From CALKZN01 sp050633785 (GTDB lineage Bacteria > Pseudomonadota > Gammaproteobacteria > Arenicellales > Arenicellaceae), in the NCBI GenBank assembly GCA_050633785.1, contig JBOEHE010000017.1, positions 62,001 through 126,000 on the forward strand: 64,000 nt of DNA, in the 5' to 3' direction. The position numbers were made by a program, and so were the translations under genes. Positions 8,299 through 16,903 of the stretch are shown in pieces. How positions within the stretch are numbered: the first letter of the stretch is position 1; the number at the start of each line of letters is the position of its first letter. The notes under the pieces were generated by a model. It made no database searches and was not told where the DNA came from. It was given only the letters and a program-made list of their open reading frames with translations.

Positions 8299-9195
8299 AT
8301 GAATTACAAACGAATTGAGACTTTTATCTGGGTTGCTACCCTAGGCAGTTTTCGTAAAACAGCCGAACGTCAGTGCACTACGCAACCAGCCGTTTCTTCG
8401 AGGATTGCCACTCTGGAAGAAGAGCTGGGCGTGAAGTTATTCGAACGTGAGGCTGGAGGTGCTATCAAGCTGACAGCCAGAGGGCAGGAATTATTGCCCT
8501 ATGCTGAAAAAGTCGTCTATATGGCGGAACAGCTGAAGCAGGCTGCAAGCAAAGACTCTTTGTTCTCAGGCATTTTGCGTTTGGGAATTTCGGAAACTAT
8601 TGTTCACACCTGGTTGCCCAGATTTTTAAAGCGATTACATGCGGAAATGCCCAATCTGGATGTTGAACTAACGGTAGAGTTGACCACTCACTTGCGAAAT
8701 GAGTTGATTGATCGTTCGCTGGATATTGCCTTTCTGATGGGGCCGGTGTCAGATCCTTCCATTGAAAATATTGACCTTTGTTCTTTTCCATTAACCTGGG
8801 CAGCGAGTGCAAATTTACAGATTCCCAAGCGCAAACTCAGCGCCAATGACCTGGCCAAATGGCCGATTATTACCTATTCACGACAAACGCGGCCTTTTGT
8901 TGAAATCAGCAAGAAATTTCGCGAACAGGAAAGTTTGCCTACACGCTTCTTTACCTCGAGTTCTCTGGCAGCCTGTCTGCGTTTAACGGTGGATGATGTG
9001 GGAATTTCGTCATTGCCAAAAGCTATGATCATGGATGAGCTGGCGGAAGGGAAATTGGTTGAAGTCCCTACATCATGGCAACCAAGTCCCTTGGCATTTA
9101 CCGCATCTTACCCCGGCACTCCTTACAACCCGTTCTTGCGTCGAGTCGCTGAGCTGGCAGTTGATGTTGCCACTGGTTATGCGGCTGGCGAATAA
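8299..9195 (+). CDS. LysR-family transcriptional regulator
   Basis: 298 residues. The N-terminal winged HTH reads RIETFIWVATLGSFRKTAER, then CTTQPAVSSRIATLEEELGV and KLFEREAGGAIKLTARGQEL. The periplasmic-binding-protein-like effector domain covers ~90-290. The effector is not evident. The nearest divergent gene is glyQ, an unlikely target, so the regulon is probably elsewhere. The start is supported by GGTGTAAGG upstream. Confidence 0.88.
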   Translation: MNYKRIETFIWVATLGSFRKTAERQCTTQPAVSSRIATLEEELGVKLFEREAGGAIKLTARGQELLPYAEKVVYMAEQLKQAASKDSLFSGILRLGISETIVHTWLPRFLKRLHAEMPNLDVELTVELTTHLRNELIDRSLDIAFLMGPVSDPSIENIDLCSFPLTWAASANLQIPKRKLSANDLAKWPIITYSRQTRPFVEISKKFREQESLPTRFFTSSSLAACLRLTVDDVGISSLPKAMIMDELAEGKLVEVPTSWQPSPLAFTASYPGTPYNPFLRRVAELAVDVATGYAAGE

Positions 9196-9323
9196 GTTAT
9201 CGAGCTGCCTTTGGGTGTTATCTGGGGTGGCAGAAATTGTCACGGCTTGTTTGAACAAATTTTAGTTACCCTCTCTAGGGGTGCACTTAGTACTCTCGGT
9301 CAAAGATTTCGTGTGAACCGGCC

Positions 9324-10814
9324 TTAGAGAAACCCATACTCCAAGGCTTTCATTGTGGCGGCTGTGCGACCTGTTACCATGAGCTTTCGGTATATGTTTT
9401 CAAGGTGGGCGCTCACCGTTTTGGGGGCTATTTTTAATGTTCTGGCAATTTCCTTATTGCTTAGTCCTTGTGTGACTAAACCCATTACATCTTTTTCTCG
9501 TTTGGTTAATGTAGTGGGGGAGATAGCTGTTTGAAAAGAGAGAGTTTGTGGTGTGCCATTCTGGCTGGCTATCAATGCATCGCTTATTTTTATGTCTAAT
9601 TGACCGGACTCGCCTAAGGTAGTCAGCTCTGACTGCCATGACGTTCGTTGCTTTGGCTGATTTTCGGCTACCCTCAAGGTCGCTGCTGCGACAGCTACTT
9701 GTACTATGCGTGCTGCAGTTGATAGGTGACTGGCTGTTAACCCACGGTAGTAACCAGATCCGTCTAAACATTCATAGCTCATTGAGGCCAGTTCTGCTTC
9801 TTTTTCCAATACCGGTGCTTGCTTAAGAATTCTTTGCGTCCAATAGGGGGCCAGACGATCGCTTTCATTGTCTGTGTAGCCTTGCAATTTTTTATTAGAA
9901 ACGGAGACAAACCCCAATCGATGTAACAGCGTTGCCCGTTTAATCAAGGCCGACTCTTTTTTGGAAAACCCGAGATGCTTCGCTGTTTGTTCAGCCATCG
10001 CGCTTGCAAGCCGTGAAAGTCGCATGGAATCAGGATGTTTTAATGCGGCATAATCAGACAGAAGTATAGCGATTTCTTCCACACTTAATGTGACGCGCTC
10101 AGAGGATAACTCTGCGCAAGCTAACGCTTTAGTGAGAACGTCTGTGTTTGTCAGTTGGTCCAGCCATTGTTCAGCGTGAGTAATGGCAGTTTGGGCGAAA
10201 GCAGGGTTATAGTGTTTGCCACTGCGAGCATCGATAAGTGTCAGGGCTTGTTCAATGCCATAGTGGCGAGAGAAGGCCTCAATATCACTTGCTATGGCCG
10301 TGATTTGTGCCAATGGGTCGATTGCGTCTCCCTGACGGCCTGACGGGGAACCTGAACCATCCCAGTATTCGAATAAATCGGCAATGGATTTTGGCAGGCT
10401 GCTTAGGTCACCTGGTACTAATCGTTCTCCAAAATCAATGCCGGCTCGCTGAGAAATTTCGGTCATAGCCTCACAATGAGAGTGGGCCAGGGGAGCGATA
10501 TGTTGAGATAAAGGTTCGTTGGGCGGCTCAGTGTCAATAAAGGGGCTGCGACCAGCCACCCATTCTGCTCGTCCATGGATATCATCCCCTAAAAAATCAG
10601 CCATAGCGTGAGCGTTGGCGGTGCAACCTGCCCATCGCAGCAGAGCCAGTCTGGCGAGCCGAATCTGGTCGTCTTTGGATAAACCGATAGCCTGTGCCAG
10701 TTGGAGTGCAATTAAGGTAACTCTGGGTGAATGTTCGGTAGGTTGTCCCATGCTGATATCGCCGGCAAAGGCGAGCGCTGCAACCAGTTGAGTAAGGTGA
10801 TTCGGGGTGTTCAT
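9324..10814 (-). CDS. Degenerate HD/HD-GYP domain protein with C-terminal LuxR HTH
   Basis: 496 residues in two HD-type repeats plus a DNA-binding domain. Residues ~10-200 and ~240-400 resemble HD-GYP phosphohydrolase halves (LFEYWDGSGSPSGRQGDAI; then LLHRLGFVSVS at His298 and YECLDGSGYYRGLTASHLS at ~350-360). The canonical HD is HR, and GYP in the second motif is GYY, so c-di-GMP hydrolysis is doubtful and a ligand-sensing role is more likely. Residues ~430-496 are a complete LuxR HTH (LTKREKDVMGLVTQGLSNKE, then KIAPKTVSAHLENIYRKL). It is divergent from the exported-protein/cytochrome b/molybdoenzyme genes across a perfect palindrome, making it a candidate regulator of them. Confidence 0.75.
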   Translation of the reverse strand: MNTPNHLTQLVAALAFAGDISMGQPTEHSPRVTLIALQLAQAIGLSKDDQIRLARLALLRWAGCTANAHAMADFLGDDIHGRAEWVAGRSPFIDTEPPNEPLSQHIAPLAHSHCEAMTEISQRAGIDFGERLVPGDLSSLPKSIADLFEYWDGSGSPSGRQGDAIDPLAQITAIASDIEAFSRHYGIEQALTLIDARSGKHYNPAFAQTAITHAEQWLDQLTNTDVLTKALACAELSSERVTLSVEEIAILLSDYAALKHPDSMRLSRLASAMAEQTAKHLGFSKKESALIKRATLLHRLGFVSVSNKKLQGYTDNESDRLAPYWTQRILKQAPVLEKEAELASMSYECLDGSGYYRGLTASHLSTAARIVQVAVAAATLRVAENQPKQRTSWQSELTTLGESGQLDIKISDALIASQNGTPQTLSFQTAISPTTLTKREKDVMGLVTQGLSNKEIARTLKIAPKTVSAHLENIYRKLMVTGRTAATMKALEYGFL

Positions 10815-10845
10815 CGGGCGATTATAGCAATCAAACCCATTAATT

Positions 10846-10867
10846 ATATAGGTCGATTGACCTATAT
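10846..10867. promoter_or_regulatory. 22-bp perfect-arm palindrome in divergent promoter region
   Basis: ATATAGGTC (10846-10854), four central bases GATT, then GACCTATAT (10859-10867). It lies 32 bp upstream of the HD/LuxR-protein start and ~70 bp upstream of the divergent exported-protein gene. The symmetry fits an operator for a dimeric HTH protein. The regulator could be the adjacent LuxR-type protein; this is inferred from position only. Confidence 0.6.
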
Positions 10868-10938
10868 CGTTTTGTCTTTTTGCTGCCTATTATTTGCTGA
10901 CTTAAACAATGCTTTTTTGAAAAATTTTGGAGTCAATG

Positions 10939-11550
10939 ATGAAAAAACAACCATCCTTATTTGCCATATTCTTTGCCTGTTTTGTGATGCTGGGCCTGTA
11001 TGCGCCACAAGCAAGCGCTGAAGGTACGCGTGTTCGAGGTGAGCTTACCTCATTGGAACAAGGTGTCGCCATTATCGAAAATTCAGCGGGGCAACGCGTT
11101 CGTGTCACCATGAAAGAAAATTATGCCGTACTTCTTTATAAAGATATTTCCTTAGCTGAAATTCCAGCGGATGCGTATATCTCCATTCCATCTGTTCCTC
11201 TTGGTGAGGGGAAAATTCGTGCTTTGGGAATTAACGTATTCCCAGAAACCATGCGCGGTTTTAATGAAGGATTTTCTGATTGGGATTTAGGTTCTGGCAG
11301 CAAAATGACTAATGCTACTCTGGCTAAAGTAGTTTCAACACAAGATGGTAAAGGTCTACTGGTTCGCTTTGGCGAAAGTTCTCAAGAGGTTGTTGTTGCT
11401 GAAAATACGCCCATTACGACGTTTGATGTGGCACCTGACTATGCCTTAAAAACCGGACAACTCGTAGTCGTGTTCACTTCAGGAAAAGGAACCGGTAGCG
11501 TTGGTAAATTTATTGGCGTGCGTGAAAATGGAGAACTGCCGCCGATCTAA
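10939..11550 (+). CDS. Exported protein of unknown function beside a molybdoenzyme
   Basis: About 203 residues from ATG 10939, chosen because GGAG (10929-10932) lies 6 nt upstream; an ATG at 10936 is equally in frame. Sec signal peptide: MKKQPSLF, hydrophobic core, cleavage near PQASA-EG. The mature part is beta-rich, with two similar ~65-residue units (TRVRGELTSLEQGVAIIENS and NATLAKVVSTQDGKGLLVRF), each reading like an OB/DUF5666-type barrel repeat. No catalytic or metal motif is visible. It is first of three closely spaced genes with the cytochrome b and molybdopterin oxidoreductase, so it is probably a periplasmic partner. Confidence 0.7.
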   Translation: MKKQPSLFAIFFACFVMLGLYAPQASAEGTRVRGELTSLEQGVAIIENSAGQRVRVTMKENYAVLLYKDISLAEIPADAYISIPSVPLGEGKIRALGINVFPETMRGFNEGFSDWDLGSGSKMTNATLAKVVSTQDGKGLLVRFGESSQEVVVAENTPITTFDVAPDYALKTGQLVVVFTSGKGTGSVGKFIGVRENGELPPI

Positions 11551-11563
11551 GGGAGAATTCAGG

Positions 11564-12241
11564 ATGACTAAAGCAGCTATAGATAACCGTTCAACAACTA
11601 TGAGGCGCACTATTCATTGTGGGTGGTTGAGGTTGCTGCACGCGCTGAATGCTATAGCTGTTTTAGGGTTAATGTCCAGTGGTTGGGCTATCTACAATGC
11701 AGACCCCTATTATGGGTTTGTATTTTCAGTCTCAATATCACTGGGAGGATATTTAACGGATGCATTGCGTTGGCATTTGGCTTTGGCGTGGCTGTTTAGC
11801 GTAACAGCATTGCTGTTTCTGAGCCTACGCTTGTTCAATTCTATTGGTGGTCCGAGGTTGCGACCGGTTTCTGGTCCAGGTTTTTTTGCTGATGTCTGGA
11901 GTGCTGTGAGGGGGCGTTTAACGCACCGATTGGGAGAATACAACCAAGTGCAACGTGTCGCTTATTCAGGAGTCATCGTGTTATTTTCTGTGGCTATGCT
12001 GTCTGGATTGGCACTTTGGAAACCCGTTCAATTATTGGGCTTAAGCGAGTTTTTCGGTGGCTATGAATGGAGTCGGCGGGTGCATTTCTGGGCCATGGGA
12101 GGGATTGCTTTGTTTGTTGTCGTCCATCTTTTTATGGTGGCTCTTACGCCCAGGACGATATTAACAATGATCCTGGGTGCTGAAAAAAATGGATACCGGA
12201 TTGTGGAGACTGAAGAATGTCTAGTCAAAAGCAACAAATAA
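11564..12241 (+). CDS. Cytochrome b561/b6-type membrane subunit
   Basis: About 225 residues from ATG 11564, with an AGG ribosome site 3-5 nt upstream; the longer frame from 11501 overlaps the preceding gene and has no support. Four transmembrane helices carry candidate haem-ligand histidines: RLLHALNA, LRWHLALAW, RRVHFWAMG and FVVVHLFMVAL. This is the di-haem cytochrome b subunit layout used to pass electrons between quinone and a periplasmic oxidoreductase. It overlaps the next gene by 25 bp, so the two products very likely form one complex. Confidence 0.85.
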   Translation: MTKAAIDNRSTTMRRTIHCGWLRLLHALNAIAVLGLMSSGWAIYNADPYYGFVFSVSISLGGYLTDALRWHLALAWLFSVTALLFLSLRLFNSIGGPRLRPVSGPGFFADVWSAVRGRLTHRLGEYNQVQRVAYSGVIVLFSVAMLSGLALWKPVQLLGLSEFFGGYEWSRRVHFWAMGGIALFVVVHLFMVALTPRTILTMILGAEKNGYRIVETEECLVKSNK

Positions 12242-12957
12242 CAACTGAAGGGCTGAGCCTTACTCGGCGAGGGTTTGTCAATGCTGCTATGGGAGTGGCC
12301 GGGGTGGGAGCTGCGGCATTAACACTGGGTCTTTCGCCTGATTGGCGGCGTATTGTACTCGACGGAGCATCGCGGTGGAATGATCGTGCGCAAGGCATGC
12401 TGTTTTCGCCTGAGAAGCTGGCACCGACCTACGGTGCTGATGATATCACGACACCATTCCCCTTTAATGCTTTTTATCCTGAGGCGTATGCGCCCAAAAT
12501 TGATCCGATGCATTGGCAACTCAGTCTGGGCGATAATATTAAACGCAAGAAACCTTTAACCTTGTCCGAATTGCGAGATATGGAGCAGGAATCACACATT
12601 ACCCGCCTCATTTGTATTGAGGGATGGAGTGCAATCGGGGAGTGGTCAGGTGTGAGGTTGGCCAATGTGTTATCACTGATTGGTGCCGATATGAATGCGC
12701 CTTATTTAAGGTTGGATTGTGAAGATGGTTATTTCACCAGCATTGATATGGCCTCGGCAATGCATCCGCAAACACTATTGGCTCTGGATTTTTTAGGTAA
12801 GCCATTATCTCGTTCTTTTGGTGCGCCATTAAGGTTGCGTATTCCTGTCAAATTGGGGTTTAAAAATGCAAAGTTTGTGACCAAATTGAGTGTGCATTAT
12901 TCATTTCAAGGAGGGTACTGGGAAGATCAGGGTTACAATTGGTTTGCTGGTCTGTAA
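12217..12957 (+). CDS. Tat-exported molybdopterin-dependent oxidoreductase (sulfite-oxidase fold)
   Basis: 246 residues. The N-terminus is a twin-arginine signal (SLTRRGFVNAAMGVAGVGAAA), so it is exported folded with its cofactor. The core has the oxidoreductase molybdopterin-binding signature RLICIEGWSAIGEWSGVRLA; the Cys is the expected molybdenum ligand, as in MsrP/YedY and sulfite oxidase. YFTSIDMASAMHPQTLLAL and FGAPLRLRIPVKLGFKNAKF follow as in the family. It is shorter than MsrP and lacks a C-terminal dimerisation domain. The cytochrome b next to it is the likely membrane anchor and electron partner. The substrate is unknown. Confidence 0.85.
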   Translation: MSSQKQQITTEGLSLTRRGFVNAAMGVAGVGAAALTLGLSPDWRRIVLDGASRWNDRAQGMLFSPEKLAPTYGADDITTPFPFNAFYPEAYAPKIDPMHWQLSLGDNIKRKKPLTLSELRDMEQESHITRLICIEGWSAIGEWSGVRLANVLSLIGADMNAPYLRLDCEDGYFTSIDMASAMHPQTLLALDFLGKPLSRSFGAPLRLRIPVKLGFKNAKFVTKLSVHYSFQGGYWEDQGYNWFAGL

Positions 12958-13077
12958 TGTCTGCAATGTTGATAAATTTTCTTGGAGTAAGGGGCTGTCT
13001 ACGTTGCTTGAACATTTCACTTCTGGTGGGTTGGTGTCTGTGTGGTTGGTGATAGGGTTATGTCTTTATTCAGATAT

Positions 13078-13097
13078 TTAGTGTGAACAGGCCCTAG
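13078..13097 (+). repeat. Short dispersed repeat TTAGTGTSAACAGGCCCTAG, copy A
   Basis: This 20-mer recurs with one change at 28767-28786 and in a more diverged form at 9311-9327 (GTGTGAACCGGCCTTAG). All copies lie at or just beyond gene ends. It may be a remnant terminus of a small mobile element. Confidence 0.5.
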
Positions 13098-13250
13098 GAT
13101 TTTATTGTCGTTATAAGGTTTTTTTAAAGTATATTTCGCTCAGTGTTTGGATGTTTTTAGTGAGTGTAAGTATTTGTATTAGTTATTTTTTTTATAAATT
13201 TCGAGTTTGTTTTTTATTTTTGGCAATAAATTTTATTTATCGCAAAATAT

Positions 13251-13313
13251 AAAAAAACATAATTAGATTTTTTCTGTTGACAGTCTAACCTTGGGTTAAG
13301 AAAAAACTTAACC
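13251..13313 (+). promoter_or_regulatory. Conserved upstream box, copy 1, with adjacent palindrome
   Basis: Bases 13251-13292 align without gaps to 16904-16945, about 34 of 42 identical, including a 17-base run AAAAAAACATAATTAGA and the motif TGACAnnCTAAnCTT. Just after it is GGTTAAG-N6-CTTAACC (13294-13313). It precedes the dctP cluster by ~140 bp. Probably a shared promoter/operator; TTGACA at 13277-13282 has no convincing -10. Confidence 0.65.
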
Positions 13314-13450
13314 ATAATCTGGTCGGGGTGGCATAAGGAAGATGGTGTCCAAATCGATAAGTGAGTCTGTAATTGTTTACAGCTTCTTTCTCGGTGGAAC
13401 TCCCTATAGCACGACGGTAGTCGACCTGGTTGTAGCTTGCGGAGTTTGCA

Positions 13451-14428
13451 ATGAAGAATAACAACAAAAAAATTATTATCGGCCTTCTACTCAGTCTCAT
13501 CTGTGGGACTGCGATGGCTCAGACATGGGATATGCCAACCCCATATGGTGATGGCAATCACCCGACTCAAATTGCGCTTGAATTTGCCAAGGAAGTTGAA
13601 GAGCGTACTAACGGACAATTCACGATTAATGTTCATTCCGGTGGGTCTTTAATCAAGCACCCTGAAATTCCTCGTTCTGTGAAAACAGGTCGAGTATCCA
13701 TAGGGGAAATCTTTATTGGGCGTATGGGTAACACGCATCCCATTTTCAAAGTAGATAACATTCCTTTTTTGGCAACAGACTATGACGCTGCTGAAAAACT
13801 TTATTCAGTATCCAAAGTGGAATTGGAGAAGCAGTTGGCAAAGGAAAATATGCTGTTGCTCTACACCGTTGCCTGGCCAGCCCAGAGTTTGTATGCCAAA
13901 AAAGAAATTAATTCTTTGGAAGATGTGAGAGGCATCAAAATGCGGGCCTATAGCCCGACAACATCGCGCCTGGCTGATTTGATGGGGTCTTTGCCGGTGA
14001 ATGTGCCTTTCGGAGAAATAGCTCAGGCCTTCAGCACCAATTTGATTGATGCCATGATCACTTCTCCATCTACCGGGGTCAATGGCAAGAGCTGGGACTA
14101 TTCGTCGCACTATTCCGATATCAAGGCCTGGATACCGAAAAATATGGTGGTGGTGAATCGTAAGGCTTTTGAAAAACTGGGTGAACAGGAGCAGAAAGCC
14201 TTGCTTGGGGCTGCAGCAAATGCACAGGCAAAAGGCTGGAAAATTGTCAGGCAGAAAGCCAATGAGCATACGGAAATACTGCGTAAAAATGGCATGCAGG
14301 TATCCCGGCCTTCTTTGGATCTGTTGGAAGAGTTGAGAGGTATTGGTCATACCATGACGCAGGAATGGGTCAAGGAAACGGGCCAGGTAGGCGATGAGAT
14401 AATCGGTCTGTTTCGCCAATGTGGTTAA
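13451..14428 (+). CDS. TRAP transporter substrate-binding protein (DctP family), paralogue 1
   Basis: 325 residues with a Sec signal peptide (core IIIGLLLSLICGTAMA, cleavage before QTWDM). It has the DctP fold landmarks: SGGSLIKHPEIPRSVKTG, DNIPFLATDYDAAEKL and the ligand-carboxylate Arg in GIKMRAYSPTTSRLADLMG. It is roughly two-thirds identical by eye to the protein at 17994-18965. The family with this N-terminal WDMPTPYG pattern next to 5-oxoprolinase genes suggests a pyroglutamate/organic-acid receptor, by analogy with the pyroglutamate-binding DctP6/DctP7 of Bordetella pertussis. It lacks its own membrane genes and may share the DctQM at 19-20.9 kb. Confidence 0.85.
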   Translation: MKNNNKKIIIGLLLSLICGTAMAQTWDMPTPYGDGNHPTQIALEFAKEVEERTNGQFTINVHSGGSLIKHPEIPRSVKTGRVSIGEIFIGRMGNTHPIFKVDNIPFLATDYDAAEKLYSVSKVELEKQLAKENMLLLYTVAWPAQSLYAKKEINSLEDVRGIKMRAYSPTTSRLADLMGSLPVNVPFGEIAQAFSTNLIDAMITSPSTGVNGKSWDYSSHYSDIKAWIPKNMVVVNRKAFEKLGEQEQKALLGAAANAQAKGWKIVRQKANEHTEILRKNGMQVSRPSLDLLEELRGIGHTMTQEWVKETGQVGDEIIGLFRQCG

Positions 14429-14474
14429 CGCGGGTTAATAGCATCTATCTTTAATTTAAGCTGCGGAGAAAATA

Positions 14475-15551
14475 ATGAGAATAATGAAAACTACAGCACA
14501 GTATCTAATGTTTTTGTGTGTCATGGCTGTGATGACAGCTGCTGGGGCACAGAGTAAGAAGGTGTATCAATGGCGTATTGCTGAAACCTGGCCAGCCGAC
14601 TTCCCGATGTTTGGCGATGCCAATCGAATGATGATGCAATATGCACGGGAACTATCGGCAGGGCGTTTGATCATCAGTTCTGATACCAAAGAGGTGCATA
14701 AGCGTCCATTGGAAGTGTTGGATATGGTGCAGTCCGGTGAATATCAAATGGGGCATTCGGCATCATACTATTGGCGTGATAAAGATGTGAACACGGTCTT
14801 TTTTACATCACTGCCGTTTGGCATGATAACCCCGGAAATGCAGGCTTGGTTCTATGAAGGAGGAGGTCTGGAGCTGATGCAGAAGACCTACGCCAAACAT
14901 GGAGTTTATTCCTTTCCTGGAGGCAATTCGGGCAATCAGATGAGCGGTTGGTTCCGTAAACGAATCAACTCCCTGGATGACATGAAAGGCCTGCGCATGC
15001 GTTTGCCTGGCCTGGCGGGTGATGTTATGCAAGACCTTGGCGTTGAAACAGTCAATATTCCAGCTGGTGAGCTTTATGCTGCTTTGGAGGCGGGTAAGAT
15101 TGACGCGGTTGAATGGGTTGGACCATCAATGGATGTTGACATGCGCTTTAGTGAAATAGCGTCATTTTATTATACGGGATGGCATGAACCAGGTACTGAA
15201 CTGCAGTTTCTGGTCAATCAGGATGCCTATAACGCGCTGCCTGAAGACCTGCAGTATGTATTGAAAACAGCGATGCGGTTGGCTGCCTATGATGCTTACA
15301 CTTTGATGATGCATACCAGTTCATTAAAATTGCGAGAGTTGCGTACCCAGTATCCGAACATAAAAATTCAGGCTTTCCCCCCGGACGTGATGACTGCTTT
15401 GAAGCGCAGTACAGCCAAAAAAATTAAAGAACTTGCAGCCAGAGGTGGCTTAACCCAGGAAATTGCTGATTCGGTGACAGCCTATCAGGAACAGATTCGC
15501 CTGTGGACACGTATTGGTGATCAGGCTTATCTGAATAACACAGGTTTATAA
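14475..15551 (+). CDS. TRAP transporter substrate-binding protein, TakP-like, paralogue A
   Basis: 358 residues; GGAG (14465-14468) precedes ATG 14475 by 6 nt. A signal peptide ends near AAGAQS. Motifs: WRIAETWPADFPMFGDANR, QSGEYQMGHSASYYWRDKD, PFGMITPEMQAWFYEGGG, SFPGGNSGNQMSGWFRK and LEAGKIDAVEWVGPSMDVDM. These match the TakP/alpha-keto-acid-type branch of TRAP receptors, where FPGGN...GWF lines the ligand site. It is clearly paralogous to the next gene. No dctQM pair is adjacent, so it either shares the one downstream or acts with membrane genes elsewhere. Confidence 0.85.
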   Translation: MRIMKTTAQYLMFLCVMAVMTAAGAQSKKVYQWRIAETWPADFPMFGDANRMMMQYARELSAGRLIISSDTKEVHKRPLEVLDMVQSGEYQMGHSASYYWRDKDVNTVFFTSLPFGMITPEMQAWFYEGGGLELMQKTYAKHGVYSFPGGNSGNQMSGWFRKRINSLDDMKGLRMRLPGLAGDVMQDLGVETVNIPAGELYAALEAGKIDAVEWVGPSMDVDMRFSEIASFYYTGWHEPGTELQFLVNQDAYNALPEDLQYVLKTAMRLAAYDAYTLMMHTSSLKLRELRTQYPNIKIQAFPPDVMTALKRSTAKKIKELAARGGLTQEIADSVTAYQEQIRLWTRIGDQAYLNNTGL

Positions 15552-15614
15552 GAATAATAGTGGAAACAAAGTGACCGCTGAATAGCAACTTTGTTTTACC
15601 ACGCAAAGAGGTAT

Positions 15615-16688
15615 ATGAATATGACTAGAATTAGACGGGTTGCTGTGCTGCTTTTTATTAGCATGGCTATGGCTATAAGTAGCCAAGTTAGCGCAAAGAA
15701 CTACAATTGGACTCTGGCTCAAACATGGGATAAGAATTCTCTGTTTAGTGAAGCGGTGAATCGTTTTTTGGAACTGACCGAAAATTTGTCTGGTGGGCGT
15801 TTGACAATCAAAGTTGATACGCAGGAAGACCATAAAAAATCATCCGCTATCTTTGATATGGTTCAGCAGGGTGAGTATCAAATGGGTCATGCCGAATCCA
15901 GTTATTGGCGTAAAAAGGACCGCAATACTCTATTTTTCAGTTCCGTTCCATTTGGCATGATTACTCCGGAAATCTACTCCTGGTTTTACCACGGTGGTGG
16001 TATGGAGTTAATGGAGAAAGTGTATTCTCAATATGGCTTGTTATCGTTTCCTGGAGGAAACACCGGCAACCAGATGGTGGGATGGTTTCGCCGTGAGGTG
16101 CAATGCATCGAAGGTTTGAAGGGAATGACTATGCGTATGACAGGCATTGCTGGTGAAGTCATGCGCAATATTGGCGTGAATATTGTTGATATGCCTTCTA
16201 ACCAATTATACCCCGCTTTAGATGAGGGAGAACTGGATGCAGTTGGCTATATTGGTCCGGCAGTTGATTTTGATCTGGGCTTTTACAAGATTGCTCCTTT
16301 TTACTATACCGGCTGGAGTGCGCCAAGCTCTGAGATGCAATTCTTGATCAATGATAAAGCGTTTAAAGAGCTGCCTGATGATTTACAGAATATTGTCGTT
16401 AAGTCCATGCGGCTGGCTGCTTATGATATGTACACCAGGATTACGCATGAAAATGGTGCAAAGCTGACTCAGATTAAGAAGGACTTTCCAAACATCAAGT
16501 TTCGGGCTTTTCCGCCGGACATTATGAAATCGTTGAATCGGGAAACGCAACGCCTGATTCAAGATATCAGTGATCAGGGTGATGATCTGACCCGAGAAAT
16601 CATCGCATCTTTAGATGATTACAAACGCAATATGCGGGTCTGGACCAGGATTGGAGATCAAGCTTATTTGAATAACTCGGGTATTTAG
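15615..16688 (+). CDS. TRAP transporter substrate-binding protein, TakP-like, paralogue B
   Basis: About 357 residues. The start is ATG 15615 or 15621, after AGAGG (15607-15611); the TTG at 15591 is unlikely. A signal peptide ends near SQVSA-KN. It shares with the preceding gene the motifs QQGEYQMGHAESSYWRKKD, PFGMITPEIYSWFYHGGG, SFPGGNTGNQMVGWFRR and LDEGELDAVGYIGPAVDFDL. The C-terminal ends of both (RIGDQAYLNNSG/TG) are nearly identical, pointing to a tandem duplication. It is the last gene before a strong terminator. Confidence 0.85.
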   Translation: MNMTRIRRVAVLLFISMAMAISSQVSAKNYNWTLAQTWDKNSLFSEAVNRFLELTENLSGGRLTIKVDTQEDHKKSSAIFDMVQQGEYQMGHAESSYWRKKDRNTLFFSSVPFGMITPEIYSWFYHGGGMELMEKVYSQYGLLSFPGGNTGNQMVGWFRREVQCIEGLKGMTMRMTGIAGEVMRNIGVNIVDMPSNQLYPALDEGELDAVGYIGPAVDFDLGFYKIAPFYYTGWSAPSSEMQFLINDKAFKELPDDLQNIVVKSMRLAAYDMYTRITHENGAKLTQIKKDFPNIKFRAFPPDIMKSLNRETQRLIQDISDQGDDLTREIIASLDDYKRNMRVWTRIGDQAYLNNSGI

Positions 16689-16777
16689 TGTTGGTGCTCA
16701 GTTGAGCGCTGTTTAACTATCTGGGAAACGGTTGCTATATAGAGAAGGGCCAGTTATCTGGCTATAGCGAAGCGAGT

Positions 16778-16824
16778 AAGGCCGGTTGGGTTGTGCAAAA
16801 CACAGCTCGACTGGCCTTATTTTT
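16778..16824 (+). terminator. Intrinsic terminator after TRAP receptor gene B
   Basis: An 18-bp stem (16778-16795 against 16801-16818, with G-U pairs), loop CAAAA, followed by ATTTTTG. It ends the 13451-16688 transcript and insulates the operon starting at 17025. Confidence 0.85.
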
Positions 16825-16903
16825 GACAAATAGTTCTATATTATCTCTATGCAGATTGATGTTCATGCGCAATAAGTGATAATTTTTTTTTATAGCTTTT
16901 GAC

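Larger units (their letters stand above)
12958..13450 (+). other. AT-rich intergenic region upstream of TRAP gene cluster (493 bp)
   Basis: No gene seen. It holds a short repeat end (13078-13097), the conserved 42-bp box (13251-13292) and the palindrome GGTTAAG-AAAAAA-CTTAACC (13294-13313). About 140 bp of leader then precede the first dctP gene. The short repeat may be one end of a decayed ~110-bp element, because TAAGGGGCTGTCTAC around 12988-13002 is a poor inverse match to it. Confidence 0.5.
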
